A stretch of DNA of 64,000 nucleotides from Pseudomonas lutea (GTDB lineage Bacteria > Pseudomonadota > Gammaproteobacteria > Pseudomonadales > Pseudomonadaceae). Position 1 is the first letter of the stretch. The number at the start of each line of letters is the position of its first letter. Under the pieces are notes generated by a model. It had not been told where the DNA came from, did not search any database, and saw only the letters and a program-made list of their open reading frames with translations. Where the stretch lies: NCBI RefSeq assembly GCF_000759445.1, contig NZ_JRMB01000002.1:1488001-1552000 (forward strand). Direction: 5' to 3'. This document shows positions 18,255 to 27,624 of the stretch, in pieces. The translations under genes and the position numbers were made by a program.

Positions 18255-19004
18255 TTACTGCTTGGAGCTGCCTGCGTAGCTGTCACAAAACGCCTGTGCC
18301 TCAGCGACATCCAGCGTGCCTTCGTAAATGGCGCGGCCGGTAATGGCGCCGATGATGCCGGGCGCTTTGGCGTCGAGCAGCGCCTTGATGTCGCCCAGGT
18401 TATGAATACCGCCGGAGGCGATCACCGGAATGCGTGTGGCGGCAGCGAGCGCGGCGGTGAACGGGACGTTGCAGCCCTGCATCATGCCGTCTTTGGCGAT
18501 GTCGGTATAAACGATCGCCGAGACGCCGTCGGCTTCGAAGCGTTTAGCCAGATCAATCACCTGCACGGTGCTGACCTCAGCCCAACCGTCGGTGGCGACG
18601 AAGCCATCTTTGGCATCCAGGCCGACGATCACTTTGCCGGGAAATGCGCGGCAGGCTTCTGCGACGAATTCGGGCTCCTTGACCGCCTTGGTGCCGATGA
18701 TGACGTAACTCACGCCGGCTTTGACGTAGTGCTCGATGGTTTCCAGCGAGCGAATGCCGCCACCGATCTGGATTGGCAGGTTTGGGTAGCGACGGGCAAT
18801 CGCCGTCACGACTTCACCATTGACCGGCTGGCCTTCAAACGCACCATTGAGGTCGACCAGATGCAAGCGACGGCAGCCGCCCTCTACCCATTTGGCAGCC
18901 ATGCTCACCGGATCATCGGAGAACACTGTGGAATCTTCCATCCGGCCTTGGCGCAGACGCACGCATGCGCCGTCTTTAAGGTCGATCGCGGGAATAATAA
19001 GCAT
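18255..19004 (-). CDS. hisA: ProFAR isomerase HisA
   Basis: 249 residues, (beta/alpha)8 barrel catalysing the Amadori isomerisation before HisF/His[21 protein letters not shown] holds the catalytic Asp8, and [14 protein letters not shown] the second acid near 130. [10 protein letters not shown] and [10 protein letters not shown] are phosphate loops. Leftward between hisF and the DUF2164 gene. Confidence 0.97.
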   Translation of the reverse strand: MLIIPAIDLKDGACVRLRQGRMEDSTVFSDDPVSMAAKWVEGGCRRLHLVDLNGAFEGQPVNGEVVTAIARRYPNLPIQIGGGIRSLETIEHYVKAGVSYVIIGTKAVKEPEFVAEACRAFPGKVIVGLDAKDGFVATDGWAEVSTVQVIDLAKRFEADGVSAIVYTDIAKDGMMQGCNVPFTAALAAATRIPVIASGGIHNLGDIKALLDAKAPGIIGAITGRAIYEGTLDVAEAQAFCDSYAGSSKQ

Positions 19005-19166
19005 GGTTTTTCCTTCGTCAAAGGAGCTGCAAGCTGCAAGCCATGAGCTGCAAGAGGCATCTCCACTAATTCTCGCAGCCTGATGCTGCCTTGATTCTGC
19101 TGTGATGTATGCGACCTCAAGACCGCGGCAGGCACGCCCTTTCTTGAGGCTTGCGGCTTGCGGCTT

Positions 19167-19427
19167 TCAGCTGCTCTTCTCCAACGCCCACAGGTCGCTC
19201 TCGATGCTTTCGAAACGCTCTTTAAGGTGCGTCTGCACATCGAAGATCGCGCGGTTGTAGTAATGCGGCGCGATCTCGCGGGTGAACAACTCCAGAATTT
19301 CAGCCGCTTCGAACGAACCCAGGTCCAGCTCGAAACGGTCTTCCATGAACCGCTTTATCGTGTGACACGCCTCACTCTCCTGCTCGGGAGTGAGGGTCAG
19401 AATCGGCGGTTTGGTTTTCTTGCTCAT
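19167..19427 (-). CDS. DUF2164 family small protein inside the his cluster
   Basis: 86 residues, start [12 protein letters not shown] at 19427. The ATG overlaps the hisH stop by one base (TAATG), which decides this start over an ATG at 19445. The protein is largely helical and acidic (EQESEACHTIKRFMEDRF, LFTREIAPHYYNRAIFDVQ), matching the DUF2164 family, whose role is not established. Its position between hisH and hisA in one leftward operon suggests a service role linked to this operon, but that is inference. Confidence 0.85.
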   Translation of the reverse strand: MSKKTKPPILTLTPEQESEACHTIKRFMEDRFELDLGSFEAAEILELFTREIAPHYYNRAIFDVQTHLKERFESIESDLWALEKSS

Positions 19428-20065
19428 TACCGGCTGCCGTCCCACACGGCGAAGTTCTGCAGCAACTGCAGGCCATGGGTGTGGCTCTTCTCCGGGTGGA
19501 ATTGCACGGCAAAGCGCGAGCCGTCCGCCAGCGCAGCGGCGAAGTCATGACCGTAATGACCTCGACCGGCGACCTGCTGAGGGTTTGGCGAGTCGATGTA
19601 GTAGCTGTGCACGAAATAGAACCGCGCCATGTCCGGGATGTTGGCCCACAGCGGGTGATCCACTGCCTGCGCCACTTCATTCCAGCCCATGTGCGGGACT
19701 TTCAGATGCTGACCGTCTTCGTGCAGATCCTTGCCGAAGAAGCGAACCTGGCCCGGGAACACACCAATGCAGTCAACTCCGGCGCTTTCCTCGCTGTGAT
19801 CCATCAGCGCCTGCATGCCCACGCAGATGCCGAGAAATGGACGGTCCTGACTGACTTCGCGCACCAGCGCATCGAAGCCCAGACGACGGATTTCAGCCAT
19901 GCAATCGCGAATCGCGCCGACACCGGGAAAAACGACACGGTCAGCTTCGCGAATGACCTCGGCGTCGCTGGTAATCAGTACACGGCCGGCGCCGACGTGC
20001 TCCAGCGCCTTGGCCACCGAGTGCAGGTTGCCCATGCCATAGTCGATAACGGCAACGGTCTGCAT
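19427..20065 (-). CDS. hisH: Imidazole glycerol phosphate synthase glutaminase subunit HisH
   Basis: 212 residues, class I glutamine amidotransferase feeding ammonia to HisF. The nucleophile is the Cys in [15 protein letters not shown] near 82-84, and the His/Glu of the triad are in the closing [16 protein letters not shown]. The oxyanion-strand start [16 protein letters not shown] is typical. Start overlaps the hisB stop (TAATG at 20063-20067). Confidence 0.97.
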   Translation of the reverse strand: MQTVAVIDYGMGNLHSVAKALEHVGAGRVLITSDAEVIREADRVVFPGVGAIRDCMAEIRRLGFDALVREVSQDRPFLGICVGMQALMDHSEESAGVDCIGVFPGQVRFFGKDLHEDGQHLKVPHMGWNEVAQAVDHPLWANIPDMARFYFVHSYYIDSPNPQQVAGRGHYGHDFAAALADGSRFAVQFHPEKSHTHGLQLLQNFAVWDGSR

Positions 20066-20658
20066 TAGAGCACGCCCTTGGTGGAAGGCATCTGGCCGGC
20101 CATGCGGTCGTCGAGCTCTACCGCCATGCGCAACGCGCGGCCAAAGGCCTTGAAGACGGTTTCGATCTGGTGGTGGGTGTTGTGCCCGCGCAGGTTGTCG
20201 ATGTGCAGCGTGACATTGGCGTGGTTGACGAAGCCCTGGAAGAACTCCTGGAACAGGTCCACATCAAAGCCGCCGACGGTGGCACGGGTGTAAGGGACGT
20301 GCATCTGCAGGCCGGGACGACCGGAGAAGTCGATGACCACGCGCGAAAGCGCTTCATCCAGCGGGACATAGGCGTGACCGTAGCGACGGATGCCTTTTTT
20401 GTCGCCGATGGCTTTGCTAAATGCCTGACCCAGCGTGATGCCGACATCTTCCACAGTGTGGTGATCGTCGATGTGCAGGTCGCCTTTGCATTCGATATCC
20501 AGATCGATCAGCCCGTGACGGGCAATCTGGTCGAGCATGTGTTCAAGAAAAGGAACGCCGATATCAAATCGGGCCTTTCCGGTGCCATCCAGGTTGATCG
20601 AGGCTTTGATCTGGGTTTCCAGAGTGTCGCGCTCGACGAACACCATACGTTCGGCCAT
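20065..20658 (-). CDS. hisB: Imidazoleglycerol-phosphate dehydratase HisB
   Basis: 197 residues from ATG 20658 ([17 protein letters not shown]), the standard length of the monofunctional enzyme; the frame is open further upstream without similarity. Mn(II)-binding repeats are visible as [15 protein letters not shown] and [22 protein letters not shown]. First gene of the leftward his operon. A REPIN at 20794 lies upstream. Confidence 0.96.
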   Translation of the reverse strand: MAERMVFVERDTLETQIKASINLDGTGKARFDIGVPFLEHMLDQIARHGLIDLDIECKGDLHIDDHHTVEDVGITLGQAFSKAIGDKKGIRRYGHAYVPLDEALSRVVIDFSGRPGLQMHVPYTRATVGGFDVDLFQEFFQGFVNHANVTLHIDNLRGHNTHHQIETVFKAFGRALRMAVELDDRMAGQMPSTKGVL

Positions 20659-20793
20659 CACCAGCTCCGCAAAATCATTGGGCGAAAAGGCGGCCATTAT
20701 AGGCGGGTGGCGGGGAAACAGAAACATGAAGCGAGGAATGACAGACAGGGGGAAATGGCACTGACGAGGATGTACATGTCTGTACATATGGGC

Positions 20794-20881
20794 TGCAGGA
20801 GCCGGCTTGCTGGCGAATATGGTGCTTCAGCGCAAATGATGTGCCTGATACATCAAGCTTCGCCAGCAAGCCGGCGCCTAC
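20794..20881. repeat. REPIN upstream of hisB
   Basis: Arms CAGGAGCCGGCTTGCTGGCG and CGCCAGCAAGCCGGCGCCTA around a loop of about 40 bases; one arm has a CAGG instead of TAGG variant. Lies between the hisB promoter region and the end of the OFA-type carrier. Confidence 0.85.
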
Positions 20882-20925
20882 GGTGCGCGCTGGCCTGAAG
20901 GACTCAGGCCAGCACGGACAGGCTC

Positions 20926-22587
20926 TTAGTGAAACAGTACGGCAGTCTTCTGCAGAGTGATCCACACGCCCCACGCCAACGGAATGCCCACCGCCAACCA
21001 GGCCAGAACGGCCAGCGGCTTGGTGCTTGGGTCGGCTTTCCATTCCAGCGAAGTGCTGTGGTCAGCGCCAGCATCGTGACCGATGGCTTGTTCAGCCTTC
21101 AGTTGCTCGTCGGTCATGAAGTACTTGTCGGCCACCGGACGCACCAGCAGGTTGCAGATAAAGCCCAGCACCAGCAGACCCGCAAGGATGTACAGGGTGA
21201 TGTCATAGGCATCCGCCCGCGCAACGCCGTGGCTCAACTGGTACTCGCGCAGGTAGTTGACCAGCACTGGACCCAGCACACCGGCAGCTGCCCACGCGGT
21301 CAGTAGACGACCGTGGATCGCGCCCACCATTTGCGTACCGAACAGGTCGGCCAGGTAAGCCGGAACGGTTGCAAAACCGCCGCCGTACATCGACAGCACC
21401 ACGCAGAATGCCGCTACGAACAGCGCTACGCTGCCCAGATGACCCAGGGTCGGCACCGACGCGTAGAGCAGGAAGCCCAGCGCGAAGAACACAAAGTACG
21501 TGGCTTTACGGCCGATGTAGTCCGAGAATGACGCCCAGAAGAAGCGACCGCCGATGTTGAACAGGCTCAGCAGACCGGTGAAGCCTGCCGCGATGGCTGC
21601 GATGGCGGCCAGTTGCGAAGCATCCAGCTGCCCGAACGGCTGATCGGTGCCCAGCAGCTTGCCGCCGAATACTTCCTGCAGCAGTGGCGAAGCCATGCCG
21701 AGGATGCCGATACCCGCCGAAACGTTCAGGCACAGCACCAGCCAGACCAGACGGAATTGCGGGGTTTTCCACGCAACGCTGACGTGTACGTGGCGGTTGG
21801 TGATCATCGCGCTGTTGGCTTTCTTTGCCGGAGCGGTCCAGCCTTCAGGCTTCCAGCCGGTAGGCGGAACGCGGTACGACAGAGCACCGCCGATCATGAA
21901 GATGAAGTAAATCACCGCCATCACCGCGAAGCTTTGCCACACGCCAACGCTGTCAGGCGTAGCGAAATGGCTCATCAGTGCGGTTGCCAGTGGAGCGCCA
22001 ACCATTGCGCCGCCGCCGAAACCCATGATCGCCATGCCCGTGGCCATACCGCGCTTGTCCGGAAACCACTTGATCAGCGTCGACACCGGCGAGATATAAC
22101 CCAGGCCCAGACCGATACCGCCGATCACGCCCGAGCCGATCCACATCAGCCATATCTGGTGGGTATACACACCCAGCGCCGAGATCAGCAGACCGCCACA
22201 CCAGCACAGGGCCGATACGACACCCGCCTTGCGTGGGCCTGCGTGTTCAAGCCAGCCGCCCCAGATGGCTGCGGAGCAACCCAGGAAAATGAAGAACAGG
22301 GTGTAGATCCAGCCGAGCATGGAGATCGGCCAGTCGCAGCTGGACGAAAAGACTTGCTCGAAAAAGCCCATGTCCGGTGCGCAAGCGACAGCGGTCTTGA
22401 TGCCGATGGCCTTGGACAGTGGCAGCCAGAACACCGAGAAGCCGTAGGCCATGCCGATACACAGGTGAATAGCCAATGCAGCCGGTGGAACCAGCCAGCG
22501 GTTGAACCCGCGCTTGGCGATGATGCGCTCTTTGGACAAGAACGCAGGCTGAGCGGAAGTACCGCCCAGAGCAGTGCTCGTAGTCAT
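20926..22587 (-). CDS. MFS transporter, oxalate/formate antiporter (OFA) family
   Basis: 553 residues, inner membrane. N-terminal RGFNRWLVPPAALAIHLCIGMAYGFSVFWLPL is the OFA hallmark first span. About twelve hydrophobic spans follow, plus LGYISPVSTLIKWFPDKRGMATG with the MFS loop 2-3-type signature and SDYIGRKATYFVFF with the RK motif. A cytoplasmic stretch near 255-290 (PPTGWKPEGW) and a hydrophilic tail with an extra terminal span make it longer than most MFS proteins. Substrate probably a small carboxylate; not determinable. Single-gene unit with a long upstream region. Confidence 0.88.
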   Translation of the reverse strand: MTTSTALGGTSAQPAFLSKERIIAKRGFNRWLVPPAALAIHLCIGMAYGFSVFWLPLSKAIGIKTAVACAPDMGFFEQVFSSSCDWPISMLGWIYTLFFIFLGCSAAIWGGWLEHAGPRKAGVVSALCWCGGLLISALGVYTHQIWLMWIGSGVIGGIGLGLGYISPVSTLIKWFPDKRGMATGMAIMGFGGGAMVGAPLATALMSHFATPDSVGVWQSFAVMAVIYFIFMIGGALSYRVPPTGWKPEGWTAPAKKANSAMITNRHVHVSVAWKTPQFRLVWLVLCLNVSAGIGILGMASPLLQEVFGGKLLGTDQPFGQLDASQLAAIAAIAAGFTGLLSLFNIGGRFFWASFSDYIGRKATYFVFFALGFLLYASVPTLGHLGSVALFVAAFCVVLSMYGGGFATVPAYLADLFGTQMVGAIHGRLLTAWAAAGVLGPVLVNYLREYQLSHGVARADAYDITLYILAGLLVLGFICNLLVRPVADKYFMTDEQLKAEQAIGHDAGADHSTSLEWKADPSTKPLAVLAWLAVGIPLAWGVWITLQKTAVLFH

Positions 22588-22917
22588 CTAATGTTGCCCC
22601 CAATTTTTAGTTGTATCCCGCAAGAACGGCGACGTTGCTCCGCCCCCACTCTGTTAAGCACGCAGGCCTCGGTGGGTTATCGGCAGGCAGTCTCTTTACG
22701 TGACAATTCGACGCAGCAAGGCTGGCGAACGGCGCGAGATTACCATTTGCGGGTCAAAAGAAAGCATTCTGCTACTACCTTTTTTGCGCCGTCTGTCACC
22801 GCGCAGGGGGCAGGCAGTCGCCTCTCCAGCGCCATTGACGATCCAAAACCCAGTGCCTGCGTGAGAACGCTATACTCGCGGGCTAAATTTTGAACGACTC
22901 GACACAAGGACTCGCCC
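22588..22917. other. Divergent promoter region between OFA carrier and asmA
   Basis: 330 bases without a gene. It must contain both promoters. TATACT at 22871-22876 is a plausible -10 for asmA; no good -35 is found at standard spacing. No repeats seen. Confidence 0.45.
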
Positions 22918-25155
22918 ATGAAAGCGTTCGGCAAAATCCTGGGACTCACCCTTCTCGGGCTGTTGCTGATCATCGTGGCTCTTGGCTTTGCCTTGACCCA
23001 TCTGTTTGATCCCAACGATTACAAAGACGAGATTCGAAAACTGGTTCGCGACCGCGCCCATGTCGAGCTGACGCTTAACGGCGACATCGGCTGGAGCCTG
23101 TTTCCGTGGCTGGGCCTGGAGCTGCATGACGCCAGCGTCGCCACCTTGAGCGAGCCGACCAAACCTTTCGCCGATTTGCAGATGTTGGGGCTTTCTGTCC
23201 GCGTTCTGCCGCTGCTGCGCAAGGAAGTGCAGATGAGCGATGTGCGGGTCGAGGGCTTGAATCTGACCCTGACGCGCGACGAAAACGGCCACGGCAATTG
23301 GGAAGACATCGGCAAGGTCCCTGCGACTGCGGCCAACCCTGCCCAGCCGCCCGCCACGCCCGCCCCGGCTGACGCTCAGGCGGATCCCGCTTCGACCAAG
23401 CCTGACAAACCATGGCAGCCGCTCAAGCTGGACATCGACAGCCTGACCGTGAACAACGCGCGCATCGATTACAACGACATTCCCAAGGCCCGGCAATTGA
23501 CCGCCGAGAGCATCCAGCTGAGCACTGGCCCGATCCACAACGCGACCGATATCCCGTTGAAGCTGACGGCTTTCTTGAGCACCAACCAGCCGGTCGTCCG
23601 AACCAAAACCGAGCTGACCGGCAAGCTGCGTTTCGACCGCGTGCTCAAGCGCTATCAACTTGATGACATGCGCTTCTCCGGCGAAGCGGCGGGCGATCCG
23701 CTGCAGGGCAAGACATTGACGTTCTCGGCCCAGGGCCAGTTGCTGGCAGACATGTCCGCCAACGTCGCCGAATGGACCAATCTGAAACTTTCGGCCAATC
23801 AGTTGCGCGCCATCGGCGAGCTGCATGTGCGCGATCTGGACAAGACCCCGCAGCTGACGGGCGGCCTGTCAATCGCGCAATTCAACCTGCGTGATTTCCT
23901 CGACAACATCGGTCAGCCCGCGCCGGCACTGGGTGACGGCAGCCTGAACAAACTGGAGCTGGTCACCCGTATTGCCGCGACGCCCAACAGCGTGTCGCTG
24001 GACAACCTGACGATGAAGCTCGACGACAGCACCATCACCGGCCGCGTCGCTGTGGAAGACTTCGCCAAACAGTCCTTGCGCGTCCAGCTCAAGGCCGACA
24101 CGTTCGACGCCGACCGCTATCGGGCGCCCGAGGGCGAACAGGCGAAAAGCGCTGGCGCTGCTCGCAAATCCGAAGTTCAAGGCGCCGAAGCCGAAGCCAT
24201 GGTTGCGTCAGGTACCTCGCCGCTGCCCAATCAGCCCACGCAAGGCGCCTGGAGCGATGCGAAGCTGTTGCCAGTGGAGCGCCTGCGCAAACTCGATGTT
24301 GACGCTGACCTCAGTTTTGGCAAGCTGACGCTGGAGAAACTGCCCATTCAAAACGCGGCGCTGAAAACCTCTGCGCTAGACGGGGTGGTCACGCTCAGCA
24401 GTCTGCGCGGCGATCTGTACAACGGCAATTTCGAAGTCAAAGGCAATTATGACGCCCGCCCCGAAGTGCCGTTGGCGAGCGTTCAGACCCGTATCGCGAA
24501 GGTCCCCGTGGAGCACTTCATCCAGAGTCAGGGCACCACGCCGCCACTGCGCGGCCTGCTCAACCTCACCAGCGACGTGACCGCCAAAGGCAACAGTGAG
24601 AAGGCGCTGGTCGAAAACCTCAACGGTACCGCCAGCTTTGCGCTGAACGACGGCGTGCTGGTCAACGCCAACCTCGAACAGCAGTTGTGCCGCGGGATCT
24701 CGACGCTCAATCGCAAAACCCTGAGTGGCGAGCCGCGCGGCAAAGACACGCCTTTCCAGCAGCTCAACGGCAATCTGGTGTTCCGTAACGGCGTGGCCAG
24801 CAACCCTGACTTGAAAGTCCGCACCCCCGGCCTGAGCGTCAATGGCGACGGGGACATCGACCTGCGTGTGATGGGCATGAACTACCGGATCGGTGTGATC
24901 ATCGAGGGCGACAAAAGCGACATGCCGGACCCGGCCTGTGAAGTGAATCCTCGGTTTGTCGGGATTGAATGGCCGGTTCTATGCCGTGGCCCGCTGGAAC
25001 TGGGCGCCAAGGCCTGCCGGCTGGACAACGACGGCCTGGGCAAGGTCGCCGCCAAACTCGCAGGCGACCGTATTGGCGACAAGATCGATGAAAAACTGGG
25101 GGACAAGGTCAGTCCCGAGCTCAAGGACGCAATCAAGGGACTGTTCAAGCGTTAA
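22918..25155 (+). CDS. AsmA family inner-membrane/periplasmic protein
   Basis: 745 residues. An N-terminal membrane anchor (about 7-29, ILGLTLLGLLLIIVALGFAL) is followed by the AsmA N-terminal domain: FDPNDYKDEIRKLVRDRAHVELTLNGDIGWSLFPWLGLELHDASV is its diagnostic opening. Long beta-rich periplasmic region with repeated LTLDNLTMK-type strands and the C-terminal AsmA_2 domain (GNLVFRNGVASNPDLKVRTPGLSVNGDGDIDL). A Pro/Ala linker lies near 140-160. Related proteins bridge lipids between inner and outer membrane. It precedes mutY, as in other Pseudomonas by recalled gene order. Confidence 0.9.
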   Translation: MKAFGKILGLTLLGLLLIIVALGFALTHLFDPNDYKDEIRKLVRDRAHVELTLNGDIGWSLFPWLGLELHDASVATLSEPTKPFADLQMLGLSVRVLPLLRKEVQMSDVRVEGLNLTLTRDENGHGNWEDIGKVPATAANPAQPPATPAPADAQADPASTKPDKPWQPLKLDIDSLTVNNARIDYNDIPKARQLTAESIQLSTGPIHNATDIPLKLTAFLSTNQPVVRTKTELTGKLRFDRVLKRYQLDDMRFSGEAAGDPLQGKTLTFSAQGQLLADMSANVAEWTNLKLSANQLRAIGELHVRDLDKTPQLTGGLSIAQFNLRDFLDNIGQPAPALGDGSLNKLELVTRIAATPNSVSLDNLTMKLDDSTITGRVAVEDFAKQSLRVQLKADTFDADRYRAPEGEQAKSAGAARKSEVQGAEAEAMVASGTSPLPNQPTQGAWSDAKLLPVERLRKLDVDADLSFGKLTLEKLPIQNAALKTSALDGVVTLSSLRGDLYNGNFEVKGNYDARPEVPLASVQTRIAKVPVEHFIQSQGTTPPLRGLLNLTSDVTAKGNSEKALVENLNGTASFALNDGVLVNANLEQQLCRGISTLNRKTLSGEPRGKDTPFQQLNGNLVFRNGVASNPDLKVRTPGLSVNGDGDIDLRVMGMNYRIGVIIEGDKSDMPDPACEVNPRFVGIEWPVLCRGPLELGAKACRLDNDGLGKVAAKLAGDRIGDKIDEKLGDKVSPELKDAIKGLFKR

Positions 25156-25184
25156 CTTCACTCAGCAGGCGCTGCTGAAAGAAC

Positions 25185-25208
25185 TGTAGGAGCGCGCTTG
25201 CCCGCGAA
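25185..25208 (+). repeat. Single REP sequence between asmA and mutY
   Basis: Bases read TGTAGGAGCGCGCTTGCCCG plus CGAA; the partner arm near 25250 is reduced to CTCGCGGA. A degenerate REPIN of the GCGCGCTTGCCCGC subtype. Confidence 0.75.
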
Positions 25209-25314
25209 GGCGTTGGGTCATAAACCATCATGGTGGCTGACCCAACACACTCGCGGACTAGCGTTAATCCAGACATGGGTGCAACCCCACTCTATTCGAC
25301 CACCGGAACCCTTG

Positions 25315-26382
25315 ATGCAACCCGAGCAGTTCTCCTCCGCCGTTCTCGACTGGTACGACCGTCACGGCCGCCACGATCTTCCCTGGCAACACGACATCAC
25401 TCCTTACCGCGTGTGGGTCTCGGAAATCATGCTGCAGCAAACCCAGGTCAGCACCGTCCTGGGCTATTTCGACAAATTCATGGAAGCCCTTCCGACCGTC
25501 CAAGCGTTGGCCGAAGCGCCGGAAGACGAAGTGCTGCACCTGTGGACGGGGCTTGGCTATTACACCCGCGCGCGCAATTTGCAGAAAGCCGCGAAAATCG
25601 TGGTGGCCGAACACGGCGGTGAGTTTCCCCGGGACGTGGATAAGCTCGTCGAGCTGCCCGGGATTGGCCTCTCGACAGCAGGTGCCATTGCCAGCATCAG
25701 CATGGGCCTGCGCGCGCCGATCCTCGACGGCAACGTCAAGCGCGTGCTCGCCCGCTTCACCGCCCAGGAAGGCTATCCTGGCGAGCCCAAGGTGGCGAAG
25801 CAGATGTGGGCCACGGCAGAGCGTTACACGCCACACAGCCGGGTCAACCATTACACCCAGGCGATGATGGACCTGGGCGCCACACTCTGCACTCGCAGCA
25901 GACCCAGCTGCCTGCTCTGCCCGCTGGAGCGAGGCTGTGAAGCGCACATGCTGGGCCAGGAAACCCGCTACCCCATCCCCAAACCGCGCAAGGTCGTGCC
26001 GCAAAAACGCACCTTGATGCCTATCTTCGCCAATCAGGAAGGCGCGATTCTGCTTTATCGCCGCCCTTCAACCGGGCTATGGGGCGGGCTATGGAGCTTG
26101 CCGGAGTTGGACGACTTCAACGACATGCAGCACCTGGCCAACCAACACGCACTCGCGATGGGCGAACATCAAGCCTTGCCGGGCTTGGTGCACACGTTCA
26201 GCCACTTTCAGCTGACCATCGAACCCTGGCTGGTCCGGGTGCGGGAGTCGGCCCATCACGTGGCCGAGGATGACTGGCTCTGGTATAACCTCGCCACCCC
26301 GCCGCGCCTGGGCCTTGCCGCCCCGGTGAAGAAACTGCTGAAAAACGCAGCCGACGTACTGAATGCAGGAGAGTCCGCATGA
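25315..26382 (+). CDS. mutY: A/G-specific adenine DNA glycosylase MutY
   Basis: 355 residues from ATG 25315 (GGAA six bases upstream). Removes A opposite 8-oxoG. Helix-hairpin-helix [14 protein letters not shown] with the catalytic Asp shortly after in [14 protein letters not shown]; the iron-sulfur ligands follow C-x6-C-x2-C-x5-C ([17 protein letters not shown]). The C-terminal NUDIX-like domain ([23 protein letters not shown]) recognises 8-oxoG. The stop overlaps the yggX start (ATGA, 26379-26382). Confidence 0.97.
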   Translation: MQPEQFSSAVLDWYDRHGRHDLPWQHDITPYRVWVSEIMLQQTQVSTVLGYFDKFMEALPTVQALAEAPEDEVLHLWTGLGYYTRARNLQKAAKIVVAEHGGEFPRDVDKLVELPGIGLSTAGAIASISMGLRAPILDGNVKRVLARFTAQEGYPGEPKVAKQMWATAERYTPHSRVNHYTQAMMDLGATLCTRSRPSCLLCPLERGCEAHMLGQETRYPIPKPRKVVPQKRTLMPIFANQEGAILLYRRPSTGLWGGLWSLPELDDFNDMQHLANQHALAMGEHQALPGLVHTFSHFQLTIEPWLVRVRESAHHVAEDDWLWYNLATPPRLGLAAPVKKLLKNAADVLNAGESA

Positions 26383-26651
26383 CCCGCACCGTGATGTGCC
26401 GCAAATACAAAGAAGAATTGCCCGGCCTGGACCGTCCACCCTATCCGGGCGCCAAAGGTGAAGACATCTACAACCACGTCTCGCAAAAGGCCTGGGCTGA
26501 CTGGCAGAAACACCAGACCCTGCTCATCAATGAGCGCCGTCTGAACATGATGAACGCTGAAGATCGCAAATTCCTGCAGGTCGAGATGGACAAATACCTG
26601 TCCGGCGAGGAATACGCCAAGGCTGACGGCTACGTTCCGCCGTCTGAATAA
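26379..26651 (+). CDS. yggX: Fe(2+)-trafficking / oxidative damage protection protein YggX
   Basis: 90 residues, full length. The family signature is intact: [21 protein letters not shown] with the conserved Cys7, and [21 protein letters not shown]. Protects Fe-S proteins from oxidation; co-transcribed with mutY, itself an Fe-S enzyme, by a four-base overlap. tRNA-Phe follows about 100 bases downstream. Confidence 0.96.
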   Translation: MTRTVMCRKYKEELPGLDRPPYPGAKGEDIYNHVSQKAWADWQKHQTLLINERRLNMMNAEDRKFLQVEMDKYLSGEEYAKADGYVPPSE

Positions 26652-26714
26652 TCCTTCGCAGACAGTGTTCGTCGTAAGCGGAGGAAATAATTCAGATTTT
26701 TTTCAACGCCACGC

Positions 26715-26743
26715 TTGACGACCTTCAGAAAAACACGTTTAAT
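26715..26743 (+). promoter_or_regulatory. Sigma-70 promoter of tRNA-Phe
   Basis: TTGACG at 26715-26720, 17-base spacer, TTTAAT at 26738-26743, followed by a GC-rich GCGCCCC discriminator typical of stable-RNA promoters and the tRNA 10 bases on. Confidence 0.75.
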
Positions 26744-26753
26744 GCGCCCCGTT

Positions 26754-26829
26754 GCCCAGATAGCTCAGTCGGTAGAGCAGGGGATTGAAAATCCCCGTGT
26801 CGGCGGTTCGATTCCGTCTCTGGGCACCA
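26754..26829 (+). tRNA. tRNA-Phe(GAA)
   Basis: 76 bases with encoded CCA. Acceptor GCCCAGA pairs with TCTGGGC; D-loop AGCTCAGTCGGTAGAGC; anticodon stem GGGGA/TCCCC around TTGAAAA gives anticodon GAA; T-arm GGCGGTTCGATTCCGTC. Not used as an integration site here; no flanking repeat seen. Confidence 0.97.
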
Positions 26830-26838
26830 CAAATACCG

Positions 26839-26874
26839 AAAAACCCCTGCATCGAAAGATTCAGGGGTTTTTTA
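26839..26874 (+). terminator. Terminator after tRNA-Phe
   Basis: AAAACCCCTG / CAGGGGTTTT-type hairpin (AAACCCCTG-N12-CAGGGGTTTTTT) directly downstream of the tRNA. Confidence 0.88.
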
Positions 26875-26925
26875 TTGGGCGCGATTTATTAACATTGCCG
26901 ACTTGACCCTATCAAGGAGCCCGTC

Positions 26926-27561
26926 ATGGCATCTGTCACCAAGCAGCAGAAACGAGCCAAGCGCGCCAAGACCAAAGCCAAAGCGCAGCGTGTCGCCCGC
27001 CAGCATCCGCAAACGGTCAATCCGATCGTCCCGGATTACTTCATGCCTGACGTGTTCGACGATGACGAAACCCTGCTCCACAGTTACGTCGAGCCCGACA
27101 TCCTTGAGGCCTTGAATGAGGAAGAGCGCGAGGCGATGGCGTCGCTGATAAGAGGCGATTCCGGGATGCCGTTCACCGAGGACGAAATGCTGTTGACGGA
27201 GGTTTACCTGGTCCCTGCGCCGGAGCCGTCCGAGGAGCAACGCCTCGCCCATTACGAAGTGCTCAAGCGTGCCGAGCAGCAAGGGTTTCTCGATCTACTT
27301 GATGCCTTCGCCAGAGGTCCGATAGCCGCCCACGCCTTCTACAACATCGATTTCGATCATTACCTCGACGTCCTGGTGAACACGCTTGGCGCCTACATGA
27401 TGTGGGCCCACGGACTGGATGAGGCGACTGTCAGGGCGTGCATCGACGACGACGATTTCTATGAAGCCTTCCGCGCCGTTCTTGGCGAGATCGAGATGGA
27501 GTCCACGATGCAGATGCTGGGAATCGACCGCAACGAGCACGACGAACCGGCGCAAGACTGA
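26926..27561 (+). CDS. Hypothetical acidic protein with basic N-terminus, paralog 1
   Basis: 211 residues, unrecognised. Residues 1-28 are strongly basic (KQQKRAKRAKTKAKAQR), possibly nucleic-acid binding or disordered. The rest is acidic and helical, with DDDETLL and IDDDDFYEAF clusters. The next gene repeats this design: nearly the same basic opening and a related C-terminal helix pair. A GGAG site precedes ATG 26926. No signal peptide or membrane span. Sits directly after the tRNA-Phe terminator. Confidence 0.75.
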   Translation: MASVTKQQKRAKRAKTKAKAQRVARQHPQTVNPIVPDYFMPDVFDDDETLLHSYVEPDILEALNEEEREAMASLIRGDSGMPFTEDEMLLTEVYLVPAPEPSEEQRLAHYEVLKRAEQQGFLDLLDAFARGPIAAHAFYNIDFDHYLDVLVNTLGAYMMWAHGLDEATVRACIDDDDFYEAFRAVLGEIEMESTMQMLGIDRNEHDEPAQD

Positions 27562-27624
27562 ATACAATACGCGCCCGATGATCTGGGCCATGCGAATGGC
27601 TGCACCGAACAAGGAACCGCCGTC

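Noticed and set aside
26754..26829. Second island attached at tRNA-Phe
   Set aside because: No copy of the tRNA 3' end is seen downstream, and the following genes look host-like in composition.
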